Assembly (NCBI GenBank): GCA_023653785.1
Contig: JAMKCH010012656.1
Location: 1-64,000, forward strand
DNA from: Ophioderma brevispina
Lineage: Eukaryota; Echinodermata; Ophiuroidea; Amphilepidida; Ophiodermatidae
Length of the DNA stretch: 64,000 nt
Direction: 5' to 3'
Under the pieces are notes generated by a model. It searched no databases. It worked only from the letters and a program-made list of their open reading frames with translations, and was not told where the DNA came from. The number at the start of each line of letters is the position of its first letter. Positions within the stretch are counted from its first letter, which is position 1. The position numbers and the translations under genes are program-made. Shown piece after piece: positions 48,656 to 59,480 of this stretch.

Positions 48656-48999
48656 ACTGACTTCGTTTAAAGAGCATATTTCATGACAAGGGATGATTCT
48701 TTCCTGAGCTTGACTTCAATTTGAGAAATTACAACGGCAACCTTCGACATGGACTCCTCCAACTGGTTAGATACGCATCCTTGATGAAGTCATGACAAGT
48801 CTGTCCATGATATTAACAACTTCTTTGCTTCATGAAAGCATCTCTGTATTCTGTTGTAATATCATTTTTGAGCAGAGGAAAGCACCTCTGAGCTGAGTCA
48901 CTCCTGCGCTTGATGAGACGTGACCCCCCCTTTTGCTTCTCCCTTCCTCCTTTTTTCTCCCTTTTTACTTTACCCCGTCCGATATCCTTGACGTCCATC
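48656..48999. other. Unassigned spacer between SINE-like unit and Penelope-like element
   Basis: May include the eroded 5' part of the Penelope-like element; no motif readable. Confidence 0.35.
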
Positions 49000-50960
49000 A
49001 GTTTCCTTCCACAATCACCTGAATTTTTTGTGCAAAAAATCCCCGCTGCAGCTGTTTCCCTTGAAGATGGACGCGCCGATATCTAAGGTTTCTTTTTTTG
49101 CGTGCTACTGTTGCTGTGGGCTAAAGACTTGATGACGTCGTGGAAGCCAAGCGTCCAAACTCAGCGACTCTTCCCCTACAAGTTACTTCAGAAAGATCCT
49201 ACCACCTCTCTCACCAAACTTCATCCAAAACCAAAAACTAATCCCATGATCTTATTCAGATAGGTTTGAACTTCCTCCCACAGGCAGAGTCTTTAATCAC
49301 TTCCATCTCCAGGCCAACATATCGACGTTTCCTTCTACATGCTACCTAAGCTTCACAAGGAAGGCACCACTCCAGGACGGGACCCACCGGCCCTTCAATC
49401 TCCGCTTATAGCTGTCCCACAGTTTATATTGCTGAGTTCTTGGATAGTATCTTCAGGCAAGTGTCCAGGGATTGCCGTCTTTTGTCAAGGAACCACCACA
49501 CACGCTCTTCGAATCCTTAGAGGAATTCCGCTTCAATGGACCTTATAAACTGCTCTTCACCATGGATATTTGCTCCCTGTACACTTTCCATCCCTAATAA
49601 TGAGGGTCTTATTGCTCTTCAACATTTCTTGGATCTTCGGGAGGTCCCTAATCCTTCTACCGCCACGATATTACGTCCTTACTAATTGGTCCCTTAACCT
49701 GAATCATTTCACTTTAACAGCCAAAAGTTATCTTCAGGTCAAGGGTGTGGCCATGGGGGTCAAAGGTCGGTCCAGGGTACGCTTGCATCCGTGTCGGTTC
49801 ATTTTGAACAGGCAACCTCTTTGACTCTTATGATGGACCTAGGACCTTGCTTTGTACAAACGGTACATTGACGAAATTTCGGCACCATGTGTGGCTCCCG
49901 TTCTGACCTTGCAGCATTTCATTGGACTACGTTCGTAACTTTCAACCGTCACTACAGTTCACTTTTCACTATCTCGGACGTATCCGTTAACATTCTTGGG
50001 ACATTCACCATCTCTGTCAGTGACTCAGATCAACTCACAACAGCATTTTTTTAAAAAACTACAGACTCCCATAGCTATCTCAAGTACTCTCAAGTCGACC
50101 ATGGAAGTTCAAAAAAAAACAATTCCATTTGCTCATTTCAGCGCCTACGCCGAATCTGCAGTGAAGATTAGACTTTTGAGTAGTTCAGTCTCCAACAATG
50201 GTTCCATTTTTTCAAAAATATTTTTAATTTTACATTTTCAACCTTACATCTTACATCTTCTCTCTGGTGCCAAAAGCATTGGACCAGAGACAGTGCTCTC
50301 ACCCCTTCAGACAGGTCCACTGCAGAGAAGATCGTTATTCCCACTGGCCATGAACTTCAATGTTCAAGTTCGCAACATCATTACCCGTAACTTTGAGACT
50401 CTCCGCCAACATCCGTCACCAGCCACATCTTCACCTCGCCCCCGATCACAGCTTGGCGCCGTTGAAAAGTTTTTTTTTTTTTTTTTTTGAACCTTTCTAG
50501 CCATTCTGTGCATGCCAGGATCCTACTCCTGATCACTCCTGGTATGAGAGCCTGCAAGAGACCACGTTGTAAAACCTGTGCGTATGTTATCAACTTACCT
50601 CATATCACTGCGTTCTAATAACAGGCAAACTTAACACTCACCTCAGCTTCACAAGGTTACTTCGAAGAATGTCATTTACGCCATCATTTGCAAACGTTGC
50701 GGTCAACTTTACATTGGCGAAACCAAAACTCATATTTCTGTTCGATTCTCTGACCATGTCCGATCAATTCGGTCCTCAATGTCATAACACACCAGTTTGC
50801 CTTCTTTTTTTTTTTTTTTTTTTTTCAACAGTTTCCAACCCCCATTTCTTTTGATGATCTGTGTGGATCATCACTGCTGTGCTGAGCACCCGTGGCAACT
50901 CTGACAGCAAAACGCCAACACGGCCTGCGAACAAATGCTTATTTGCTTTTTAAACAATTG
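49000..50960 (+). mobile_element. Penelope-like element: RT plus GIY-YIG endonuclease, decayed
   Basis: Penelope-like elements encode a telomerase-related RT and a C-terminal GIY-YIG nuclease. RT signs in order: FYMLPKLHKEG near 49333, THALRIL near 49500, LLFTMDICSLYT at about 49552-49583 (motif A Asp), VKGVAMG near 49740, and CTKRYIDEI-type motif C at 49858-49878, where YIDE replaces the usual YIDD. GIY-YIG domain: NVIYAIICKRCG at 50668-50703, QLYIGETKTHISVRFSDHV at 50704-50760, both core halves and the catalytic Arg context present. Runs of 19 T (50470-50488) and 21 T (50805-50825) break the frame inside conserved segments. Not functional as read. Confidence 0.87.
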
Positions 50961-51028
50961 GAAGGTATTCTACAGGCGTGCAAAAGTGCCCCCAAACCAC
51001 TAAAATACCAGTTCATTGCATCATTCAG

Positions 51029-52560
51029 AACGACATTTTTTTTTTCCCCCCCAATCTTGTGTGAATGTTACGCTGTGACCCATTACTGGTGCAGCGTTAT
51101 TTAAGCGGTGGAGTAGGCCAAGGCAACGTTTATGTAGTAAGTTGTCAAAGGATGCACCCCATCCAGTTCCTATCCTGCGAGCCTTCTGAGGAGCTTGACA
51201 CGAGACTGCGTCCTTGGCAGCGACTGCCTTGGTGTGTTGATTGAAATAAGGCTGCGGTCCATTACGACACCAAGGTACTTTGATGTTGGGTCGTATGACA
51301 GTTTTTCTCCATCTAGAGTGATGTTTAGTTCTCTTTTTGCGCATTGACTTTGGCAAGGTGGAAGACAGAGCTGACGGTCTTGGGATTTGCTGAGTTTTCA
51401 AGTGCCATCGGTGAAGAATGGGCTTCCAGTGGTTAGTGTGCTTTATGCAACACTGTTTCTAAGGACGCAAAGCAATCAGCAGCTATTCCAAGTGCCGTGT
51501 CAGTCTGCGTAGGAGTACTTGCGAACAATCTCCCTTTGGCATATCTGAGGACGTAGATGTTTGAAGAGGAAGAGACTGGGTGCCAGGACCATGTCAACCT
51601 TGTGGGACACCCCATTCCGAAGGTTGCGCTTTCTACTGCGTTGCCATTTGATGTCTCCAGGACGGAAAGATCTGTCTGGATGAGCAGCATAATGAACTTG
51701 CCCACACCAAGCTTGACATAGGGAAGATGTGAGTAGCTGAGGTTAGGACTCGGTTGCCAGGACTGTATCGTACGCAGGCAGCAGTTCAGATCTATTGAGA
51801 CTGCTCCAAACTTCTGCTTCTCTGGAAGGCTGTCTCGATGTCATTAACTGTCTTGCTATTCTGATCAGTGGTTGATTGAACCCTCGAAATCCAGCTTGGG
51901 TGCGGGGGGGGGTTGTGGTATAAATTTGCCTCGACGGTATCATTGATCCTGCCGAGTATCAGTCGCTCAAGAAGCTTATAGATGTGATATAGATGCGAGA
52001 TGGGTCTGTAACTCTTTGGGTCATTGCTGGTTTCTTGGCTTCAGGATGCAATGACCTTTGAAGTCTCATCTGGAGGGAAATAGGTGACGTTCCCATGCAG
52101 TAGAAAGGAAGAGTTGGAGCCATCGCGCAGCTTCGGGTGCATATTCGCGTCAAGAATTTGTATCGGATGTGTCATTGCCAGGAGCTTTCCCATTGAGAAC
52201 TTTAATTGCTACGGTGATCTCATCGTAGGTGAATGGTTGGGACATGGGGCTTGGACGGTGGAGTGAGTCTGGGTTGTAGAGAAGCTCTGTTTAATCTCTG
52301 CATTAACAGCGAGAGTGGGCCCCCGCCAGTGGAGTGTGGTCTTGGCCCCCACTTTCCATGTTGACAAGTACTGAAGCGATGGTGTTTGCAAGACAGGACA
52401 ATGCTTAGCTGGACAGCTACGCCGGTGAGCTTGTTGATGATGTCCAGGCCTTGCGGCTTGAGTTGGTAGGTAAAGTTGTATTGGATATCTCCTCCTTCCA
52501 TCTGGTGCTTGCGTCTTTTTGCCAAGCAGAGATCAGTAGCTGGGCGCCCTTTTGCTATTC
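51029..52560 (-). mobile_element. Jockey-type LINE reverse transcriptase remnant
   Basis: Minus-strand RT pieces, from the 5' (right) side: SMGKAPGNDT near 52190, a broken YRPISLLS equivalent near 51975, QAGFRGFNQPLIRI near 51880, AYDTV near 51765, a degenerate GMGCPTRLTW near 51610 (family G.PQGS.L.P), KTVSSVFHLAK near 51370, FNQHTKAVAAK near 51225, and GTGWGASFDNL near 51160 ending in AAPVMGHS near 51085. These match the jockey clade in order and spacing. The YADD catalytic box is not intact (near 51540 it reads YAKG). Endonuclease half absent. It lies tail to tail with the Penelope-like element. Confidence 0.82.
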
Positions 52561-52925
52561 TCTCCAGTATCGCAAGTTGGTATTACAATTATCGCTTGAT
52601 ATAAAAAAAAAAAAACTCGTCGCATTTCCTTGTCCCAAAACCAGGGTGTGTGGGGGATCCTTCTGCCTCTGGGAATGGAATGTCACGTTAACGTTTCTTC
52701 ACGTATACTCTTGCTATATATTTCAAATGTATTTCACATGCTCCCTATCCCCCAATGTATTGTAACACCATTTAGATTGATATATTCATCATTTGTTTCC
52801 TGTTATGCTTGTGTAGTTTAAGTAGTTACCATCTTGCACCAAAGCTTATGTCGCCGAAAACGTTTCGATGCACTACATGTGTAACTTTACCCCCCGCCCC
52901 CTCGGCTCTACTATTCGCCTTGCTG
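52561..52925. other. Spacer, nothing recognised
   Basis: Contains a 13-A run near 52602 and short ORFs without support. Confidence 0.35.
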
Positions 52926-53150
52926 ACTGTATATATATATAGCATATATATAGATATATATAATTATATATAGATATATACATATATATATCCCTCGTAT
53001 ATATATATATATATATTATATATAAGATATAGATATATATTAGATATACTATATAGATATATATAGATATATATATAGATATCTATATCTATATATCTAT
53101 ATATATATAATATAGATATTTATATATAATATTATATATATATATTCAAG
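52926..53150. repeat. TA-rich satellite, TATATAGATATA units
   Basis: About 225 bases of imperfect (TA)n with regular AGATATATA and TCTATATATC interruptions, locally palindromic near 53060-53105. Confidence 0.85.
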
Positions 53151-53194
53151 TAAAAGATGATGCCTGGCAATTAGGGGATCAACCATCAACACAT

Positions 53195-53326
53195 GGTCTG
53201 AATAGCTCAGTGGTAGAAGCACCTGGCTTCCCGGCATCCGAGGTCGCCGGTTCGAATCCCGCTTCAAGCCACTGATTCTTAACTCTCGTTTAGTTTATAT
53301 ATATCATTATATATAATATATAGGGC
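53195..53326 (+). mobile_element. tRNA-derived SINE-like unit, copy 2, with TA tail
   Basis: Head 53196-53272: AATAGCTCAGTGGTAGAAGC (A box), CTTCCCG loop, CCGGTTCGAATCCCGC (B box). The B-box side, GAGGTCGCCGG onward, is identical to copy 1. The body CCACTGATTCTTAACTC and GTTTAGTTTA is homologous to copy 1 and passes into a (TA)n tail at 53297-53326. Confidence 0.65.
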
Positions 53327-54816
53327 TGGCTATTCTCAAAAAGTGACCTACCACTTCCAATTTGAAAAATCGGAAAGACCAACGTCGCACAAAAAATTCT
53401 TTATCCCAAAAGTTGTGTTTCCCTGTTTTGGGCCCCTAGTTGATATTTACGTTATCCATATGCAATTATCTCGGATAAAATTTTTATTTTTAAAGAAGTT
53501 TTAATTACTTGAATTCATGATTCTTACATAATGGTGCGAGATATACGACATGCTTATGCTGAAAGCAATTGCTGCGTATGAGACAAATTTGTACATTAAA
53601 CGGCAGTCTTTCCTTTACGCTATTTTTGTGTTTTTATCCGATCTCATGAACAATTCAATACTGAGAGTAAGCTGGATTTTCTGATGGTTTTTAAATTTAT
53701 TTCCCTTGGTAAGGCCATATTTCAAACCCTCTTTTAAATTATTCAATTATTACCTGCATGAATATACGATTGTAAACTCTCATGTTCCAATATCCTTTCG
53801 TTTTAGGATGTTGGTCCTATGGAGATAACGTAATATACATCATCGAACGGGAAAAGCAAGTAAACGTAAATAATAAAAACGCATTTTGTAAATCCCATTT
53901 TTAAAAGGCCAAAATAACCACAGTGAATACCTAAAGCACAAACACTGTTCTTCTTTTTTTTTTGTGCCCAAACGGAAAAAACTGTAGCCCCCCAATGAGA
54001 TATTTTATCGCCTTCATAAAATCACATCGTATAGGCCTATCCTAAGATTTATTAATGATGCTTTCCAAGTTTAGTGCTTTCACCTACGCAGTAAGTTCTG
54101 TAGTAGTGTTCTCCCCCGAATTGTGCCGTATATACCGATCGCGTCATATTTGTTATTTATTTATTTTCATTTGAAATTGAATTATCCCCAGAGCAGTAGC
54201 TGCCATTTTCTCTTCCCTTTTCCCTTTTCTTGGCTCGGGACTTTTTTTTTGTAGAATCACATACATAACCGTATTTACCACAAGTGCACAAACAAGAACA
54301 GTGTTTTCCTACAGTGTGCATATTATTAAGACTCAAAAAATTCGTCTTGAGTAAACGGTTAAGAAAGTGATATCTTACCTTATTTAGGCAACAATTCTCA
54401 TAAATAGAATTGAGGAAGCAAGGGAGTTGCGGAAGCGTAAAAATTGACATAAGATAGGCGTCAATAGAGGACTCCTATATTTTTCGTCTCGTGTTTGGGA
54501 TAACGTAATATACATAACGTAATATACATTTTGAATCTATTTCACAGTGTCTAATACTTAACAACTGCATGTCTCTGGTTATTTGACTAATTAAGGTCAG
54601 TGTATGTGTGCCTAACCAGTATATCTTTTAGTAGTCTAGACTCTTGCTTAATTTTTGATTTGTCTATCAGGTAATATACATGCTTAAACGGACGCATTAA
54701 ATTTTGGAATATAATTTTAATTGAGGCCAAATTTGCAACAAAACATTTTTGGATGGTTATGACTTACTAATGTATACATATTTCTGCCTTTGAGCTATGC
54801 ACAAAAGTACTAATCA

Positions 54817-54853
<37 letters not shown>

Positions 54854-55308
54854 CAGTTTTTTGGTTTCAAATAAATGGAGTTAACACATTGATAACGTAA
54901 TATACAACAATTTCGCGGGCGGAATCCATATATTGGCTTCTTGTAGCTGTCGGGAAGAATGATTACTATCATAGATCACATTGATGCCTTTAAGAAATAA
55001 ACCCCACTTGTATAATAAAACATTTGACTATTGAGGTAACTGTAAATTTGTAAAATACCCAACACGCCGACTAGAGTGCATAGAACTACGGAAACACCAT
55101 TTTTCGCACATATTTTTAAGTCTTCAAGGAGCAAAAGACCGAGATCATGAATTTAAAGTATAGACAACTATATATATAATGTCCCATGTAGAGTCTCGCC
55201 AAGTACCAAAAGAACTTTAATACGATTTCGTTGAAATAGCAAGTCATCCGATAGAATATCAAAGGCAAGAAAAGTAAAGAAATGTTTTTAATTTGACAAC
55301 CATAATAT
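53327..55308. repeat. AT-rich DNA with dispersed GATAACGTAATATACA motif
   Basis: The 16-base word or its core occurs at 53824-53839, twice at 54499-54529, partly at 54670 (GTAATATACA), at 54891-54906, and once inverted and diverged near 53443. A run of 32 A lies at 54821-54852. The 97-codon minus ORF at 54157-54450 has a CSCLCTCGKYGYVC stretch but no domain I recognise, and is not called. Confidence 0.55.
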
Positions 55309-55575
55309 TCACATCAATTCATACATTTGTTTTTTCATTTGAAACTCATAGCGCAATCCTCGTGCTGCCATATTTGGATCTGGTGATGGGTCTGGTTTAA
55401 CCCAAGAGCCACCGCGTGGATATTCAAAGGTAGGTGCGGTGGGACCAATATACAGGGTGACCCAATAAAACTTTACCCAAAATGGAGTGATATTTTCCCA
55501 CTTCTCTAATTGATATCTATCTCCTTGGATTTTTATTTTACCATAAGTAATTGTAAATGTGGGGAGCAGCTTGCC
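55309..55575 (-). CDS. Possible terminal exon of an unknown host gene
   Basis: The minus strand from 55575 to the stop at 55309-55311 is open for 88 codons. It is preceded by GTTTTTTCAG, a good 3' splice site. The translation is not low complexity: ITYGKIKIQGDRYQLEKW, then FWVKFYWVTLYIGPTAPTFE, PRGGSWVKPDPSPDPN, and a LRYEFQMKKQMYELM end. I do not recognise the family and find no partner exon upstream. Against a gene: the plus strand at 55449-55475 starts TATACAGGGTGACCCAATAA, which resembles the end of mariner-type transposons, so part of this ORF could be transposon DNA read by chance. Confidence 0.3.
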   Translation of the reverse strand, partial: GKLLPTFTITYGKIKIQGDRYQLEKWENITPFWVKFYWVTLYIGPTAPTFEYPRGGSWVKPDPSPDPNMAARGLRYEFQMKKQMYELM

Positions 55576-55724
55576 CTGAAAAAACTTGTTTCATTTTTGG
55601 TTTTTATTGAATCTCAAATATGGTCCACTGAACAATAAAAGTCTTTCTGTATTGATGGGGATAAACTATGATGGTTGACAATGGTGTCGATCTCCTCCTC
55701 TACTCTCCCCTTAGTCACTTCAAG

Positions 55725-56320
55725 CTAAGAGCCTTAAGGCTCAGCGAAAATTCACACAGCGATTTTTTTGCTAGAAGACCACTCCCAGACGGCTCCAGAC
55801 TGGGTGCCGATTGGCCAATTTTTCTGAAAATCGTGAGTCAGTTTTTTTTTTTTTCCCTTTTTCGTGTGTCATTTTGGCAAGGTCTGGGCCCCTTCTGTAC
55901 ATCGTCTGTATCTTACCCATTATTTACTTGCTAGAAAACCGCTTCCAGACTGCTCAAGACCGGCGGGTGGCCGATTGCCATTTTTTTTTGAAAATCGTGA
56001 GCAGTTGGGGGGGGGGTTTTTCTTTTTCAACAATGTGATGTTTTTGGCATGTTCGGGCCTGTTCTGTACAGTCGTTTGTAGTCTTATAACCCTTTTTTGT
56101 CTAAAAAACCGCTTCCATAACTGCTTCAAGACGTTGGTGCCGATTGGCCATTTTTCGAAAATCGTTGAGTAAATTTTCCTTCCTTTTCAAGGTGTATTTT
56201 TGGTCCAGTCTCTGGGACTTGTCGTCTGTGCAGTCTTCTGCAGTTTTGTGTGGTCTGGGGGAGCACGTGTCAAATTTGAAAAACACCCGACACGATTTGT
56301 CTTGCAGCTTAAAGGTATAG
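55725..56320 (+). repeat. Subrepeat-built element, left arm
   Basis: Three successive units of about 170 bases, each with GCTAGAAAACCGCTTCCAGACTG-type start, GGTGCCGATTGGCCATTTT, GAAAATCGTGAG and a TCTGGGCC...CTGTACA...GTCTG segment (starting near 55769, 55930 and 56100). The last is followed by GGGGGAGCACGTGTCAAATT. It is the reverse complement of 63290-63735. Starts at AAGGCTCAGCGAAAA, which resembles AAGGCTCAGTCACACAGCC in the other arm. Confidence 0.75.
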
Positions 56321-57165
56321 TCACACAGAAAGAAGCTCCCGGCCCAACCACTTCCCGACTATACAAGACCGCATTTTTTTCAAAGTCGGCTACAGTCTTG
56401 TTCAAAATTTGGCAAAATTTTACAATTTTTATTCCCGAACCCAGGGATGATTAGTCTGCGATTCTTCCCCGGCGGTCAATTGTCACAATGGATGTTTAAA
56501 CGCGAGCGATTAGGCGAAATCAATCAGATCCCGCATTTTAATTGGCGATGCCATTTGTTCAGTCCCCGATTTGTCGCCGAACTTGAAACGACGATACAAG
56601 TTGTGACATGTCGCTGTCCAGAACTGCCTCGGTTGATTGGTCGCCGGGAGTTGTTGAAGAAGAAAGGTCCCGTCACATGAAGACAACTCGCGACGCGACT
56701 CAACCTCTTCCCAACTCCACGAACCACATTTCTTTCCAACTTGTCTGCAGTCTTGTTCAAATTAACAAGACAAGAGGATGCCTCAATCGCCCTAGCATTA
56801 GGCGATCAAGCATGTTCCACTTGTTTCAGTTCTCAAGCAGTCGCAGACCTTAACACGACAGCACAAGTTCTGTCAAGAACTGCAATTCGGCGACCTAATT
56901 CTCTTTAGTCGGCCGAGTTTAGTCGCCGATTCAACATGTCCATTGGCCTTGGCCCATTTTTCTCTCCCGCGTTGAGCAGACTCAATTCCGACACACTTTC
57001 CAACGCACGCCACCACTCATGATTTCTCACCACGTCATCGTCTAGTCCTGCTTCCCGACCTCTCACAAGCTTTCCTTCCCTCCATCTTCCCAACTGCCCC
57101 TTCGGCCAAAATGTCCATTTCGAGATATCGGCGGATGAAGGTTTTGGAGAATTATGAACTTGCAT
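56321..57165. repeat. GC-richer repeat section with TCGCCGA words
   Basis: Repeated GTCGCCGA, CGGCGAC and GACTCAACYTC words occur near 56570, 56640, 56895 and 56925. Similar words (AATCGGCGACTGCGACTC, AAGTCGCCGACTTG) recur at 63935-63980. ORFs here are spurious. Confidence 0.5.
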
Positions 57166-58733
57166 ATATCTAAAATTTGAAACATTTTAGTTAAAATGAT
57201 TTTCTGTGTAAACATATGGACATTGAACCGTCTCATTTTGAGTACGCTTCTTCAGTTCCTTCTTTTTTCCTTGTCAAATTTAATAATATTGGTCTGTTTG
57301 CAAAAACTTAAAAAAACATCCCTCTGTTTCTATGTCAAAGGAACGAATGCGCATTGAGCTGTTTGGCGTACTAAAAAAGAGTCGACGCTCGCATCAGGCG
57401 GTTGTATTGAATATTTAAACATACTTTTGCCTGGTGAGGGAGCTCTAAAATGATATGCATTTGGTATGTATTTTCTAGCCGTCATCATCTCTTAGGGCAA
57501 AATATGCAAAGGAAGCTAGAAAGGAGGACTGAGAGGTATTTTTTTTTATTTTTTAATTAGAATTGATTTAATCAAATTTAATACTTAATGTAAAATATAT
57601 TACAGCAAGCTATAAATATATTAATTAATGGAAACCTGTAAAAGCGTATTGTTTACGGGTTTTGTTAGCAGAAATGCTGCCAGAAGTTCTTTGTAAAATG
57701 TATATATAGTATGTTTCCTGTAAACCATAGTCTAATAGTATATGGAAAAATCATAATAATGTACGATAATTGTTGAACTCGGAAACAAAAATCGAATAAA
57801 AGCTCCAGTAGTAGTCGTTTTTATACGCCAGTATATTGGACATAAAATTTACAGCATATTGCTGTATTTCAAATTGAAGCATCGGCCGACATGTGTAAAC
57901 AATAATGACATCCAAAGTGTATGTCTAACGTTTGAAAACCTGGGAATTATTGGAATAATAATTCCATAAACGTTAAGGGGAAGAAAAAAGAAGTTGTGAT
58001 GTATCAGTTTATGCTGAAGTGTATATTTGATACTTTTTGCCAGAGTAAAAGGAATCAAAGATCACTATTTTTTCAAGAAGAAAGCTTTATCTACTATCAA
58101 GTAATTTATATTTGTATTAATTTTACGAGGCTTCGGAGAAAATCCTTTTAATTCTCAATAAACGAAAACTATAGGAAGAGTATATGGCAATTAGTGTCAA
58201 ATGATTTTATCTTAAAAATCGTACAAACCAACACATTCGGAGTGGTCTAATTGTACAATGAATGAAATTGACATTCACATGGATATTATTTTATTTGTCA
58301 TCAAATAGACCGTTTGCGTATAGTTCACCTTTGTAGTCACAGCACTCGTACAGTATAGTGAAAACTTTCTAGGAGTAAAAACCAAACCATTGGAGGTTAG
58401 ATGCAGTTTGCCGGCCTTTCTACTGCGGTGCTCAATGCTTGTTAAATGTTATTTCAAAGACTTTGCGTTTATTTCAAATTCAAATTCCCAAATTTTGTGA
58501 TTATCAAAGTGGTATTATTGAAAATGCAGAATTATAATTTTCTCATATTACATATTGTCGTATTGGAATTGAAAGGGAAAATAATTTCCTCGTATCTACT
58601 CAATAAAATGAGTGTAATCGGGTTGCATTCCATTATATTAAGTAATTTCAATTGAGTAATCTTTTCTTTAATGTAAAATTAATCAAGTATTTAATTGAGA
58701 TGGTTGATAATGTGAATAATATTTTTCTACAGG
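57166..58733. other. AT-rich intergenic DNA, no gene seen
   Basis: Short unsupported ORFs at 57849-58058 (minus) and 58446-58655 (plus) only. Confidence 0.45.
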
Positions 58734-58964
58734 CACTGCACAAACTAGGGTGTTAAAATAACACTGCCGGTTGTTCTAGGAGGATCACACCGAAAAAAGG
58801 ATGTAAAAACATTCAACGTTGGTGTTATTTTTATACACTCTATTGTGTGGTTTTCACAAATGTGTTTTAAAATAACACCAAAGGTGTTGAATTTTGCTCT
58901 TGGTGTGTGGTCCTCCTAGCTAGAACTCCGGCGGTGTTAATTTCAACACCATATGTTTGCAGTG
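58734..58964. mobile_element. 231-bp MITE with ~100-bp inverted repeats
   Basis: Begins CACTGCACAAACTAGGGTGT and ends CATATGTTTGCAGTG. The halves pair through GGTGTTAAAATAACAC, CCGGNNGTTCTAG, AGGAGGATCACACC and AACACCAAAGGTGTT-type words, so almost the whole element can fold back. No coding capacity. The CACTG termini resemble several cut-and-paste families, but superfamily cannot be fixed here. Confidence 0.8.
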
Positions 58965-59202
58965 TGTACTCAAAATCACATTACTTTATTGCGCTTATAC
59001 TAAGTACACAGAGAAATTTCGACGTATTTCATATTAAACACCTAGGTTGATTAAAATCAAAATAATTCATAGGTTATTGGGGAAAATATATCAAAGAAAA
59101 CAGGAAAAAAGAAAAGATTTGACGGTACTAGTTTTACTATCATTTATTGATCTAATTTGCTGTGTGTTGGAAATAATCATGTAAGTAATTTATTCATTAA
59201 TC

Positions 59203-59272
59203 CGATCTACTGAGAATTGAACCTGGAACCCTCTGATATGAACACAAGTACCGTACCACGATACTGCTACCT
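59203..59272 (-). repeat. tRNA-like sequence, degenerate
   Basis: Minus strand: GTAGCAGTATCGTGGTACGG as a weak A-box arm and CCAGGTTCAATTCTC as a B box. It lies beside a TA-rich tract. Stem pairing is poor, so a SINE head or pseudogene is likelier than a tRNA gene. Confidence 0.45.
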
Positions 59273-59387
59273 TATATAAGGGAATAATACGAAATTGAAT
59301 TTATAGCATTACTTTCCTTTCAAATTATTATCATATATTGCAAAGGTAAATGAACCAAATATCATACCAAAAACGTCGAAGGGTTTC

Positions 59388-59426
59388 ATATATATATATA
59401 TATATATATTAGATATATATATATAT

Positions 59427-59460
<34 letters not shown>

Positions 59461-59480
59461 ATATATATTAGATATATGTA
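59388..59480. repeat. TA dinucleotide tract
   Basis: Nearly pure (TA)n with rare AGG and AGA interruptions. Confidence 0.9.

Noticed and set aside
54157..54450. 97-codon minus ORF with Cys-rich CSCLCTCGKYGYVC
   Set aside because: No repeat spacing of a known Cys-rich fold, low-complexity Lys/Arg tail, no splice or start context that stands out.
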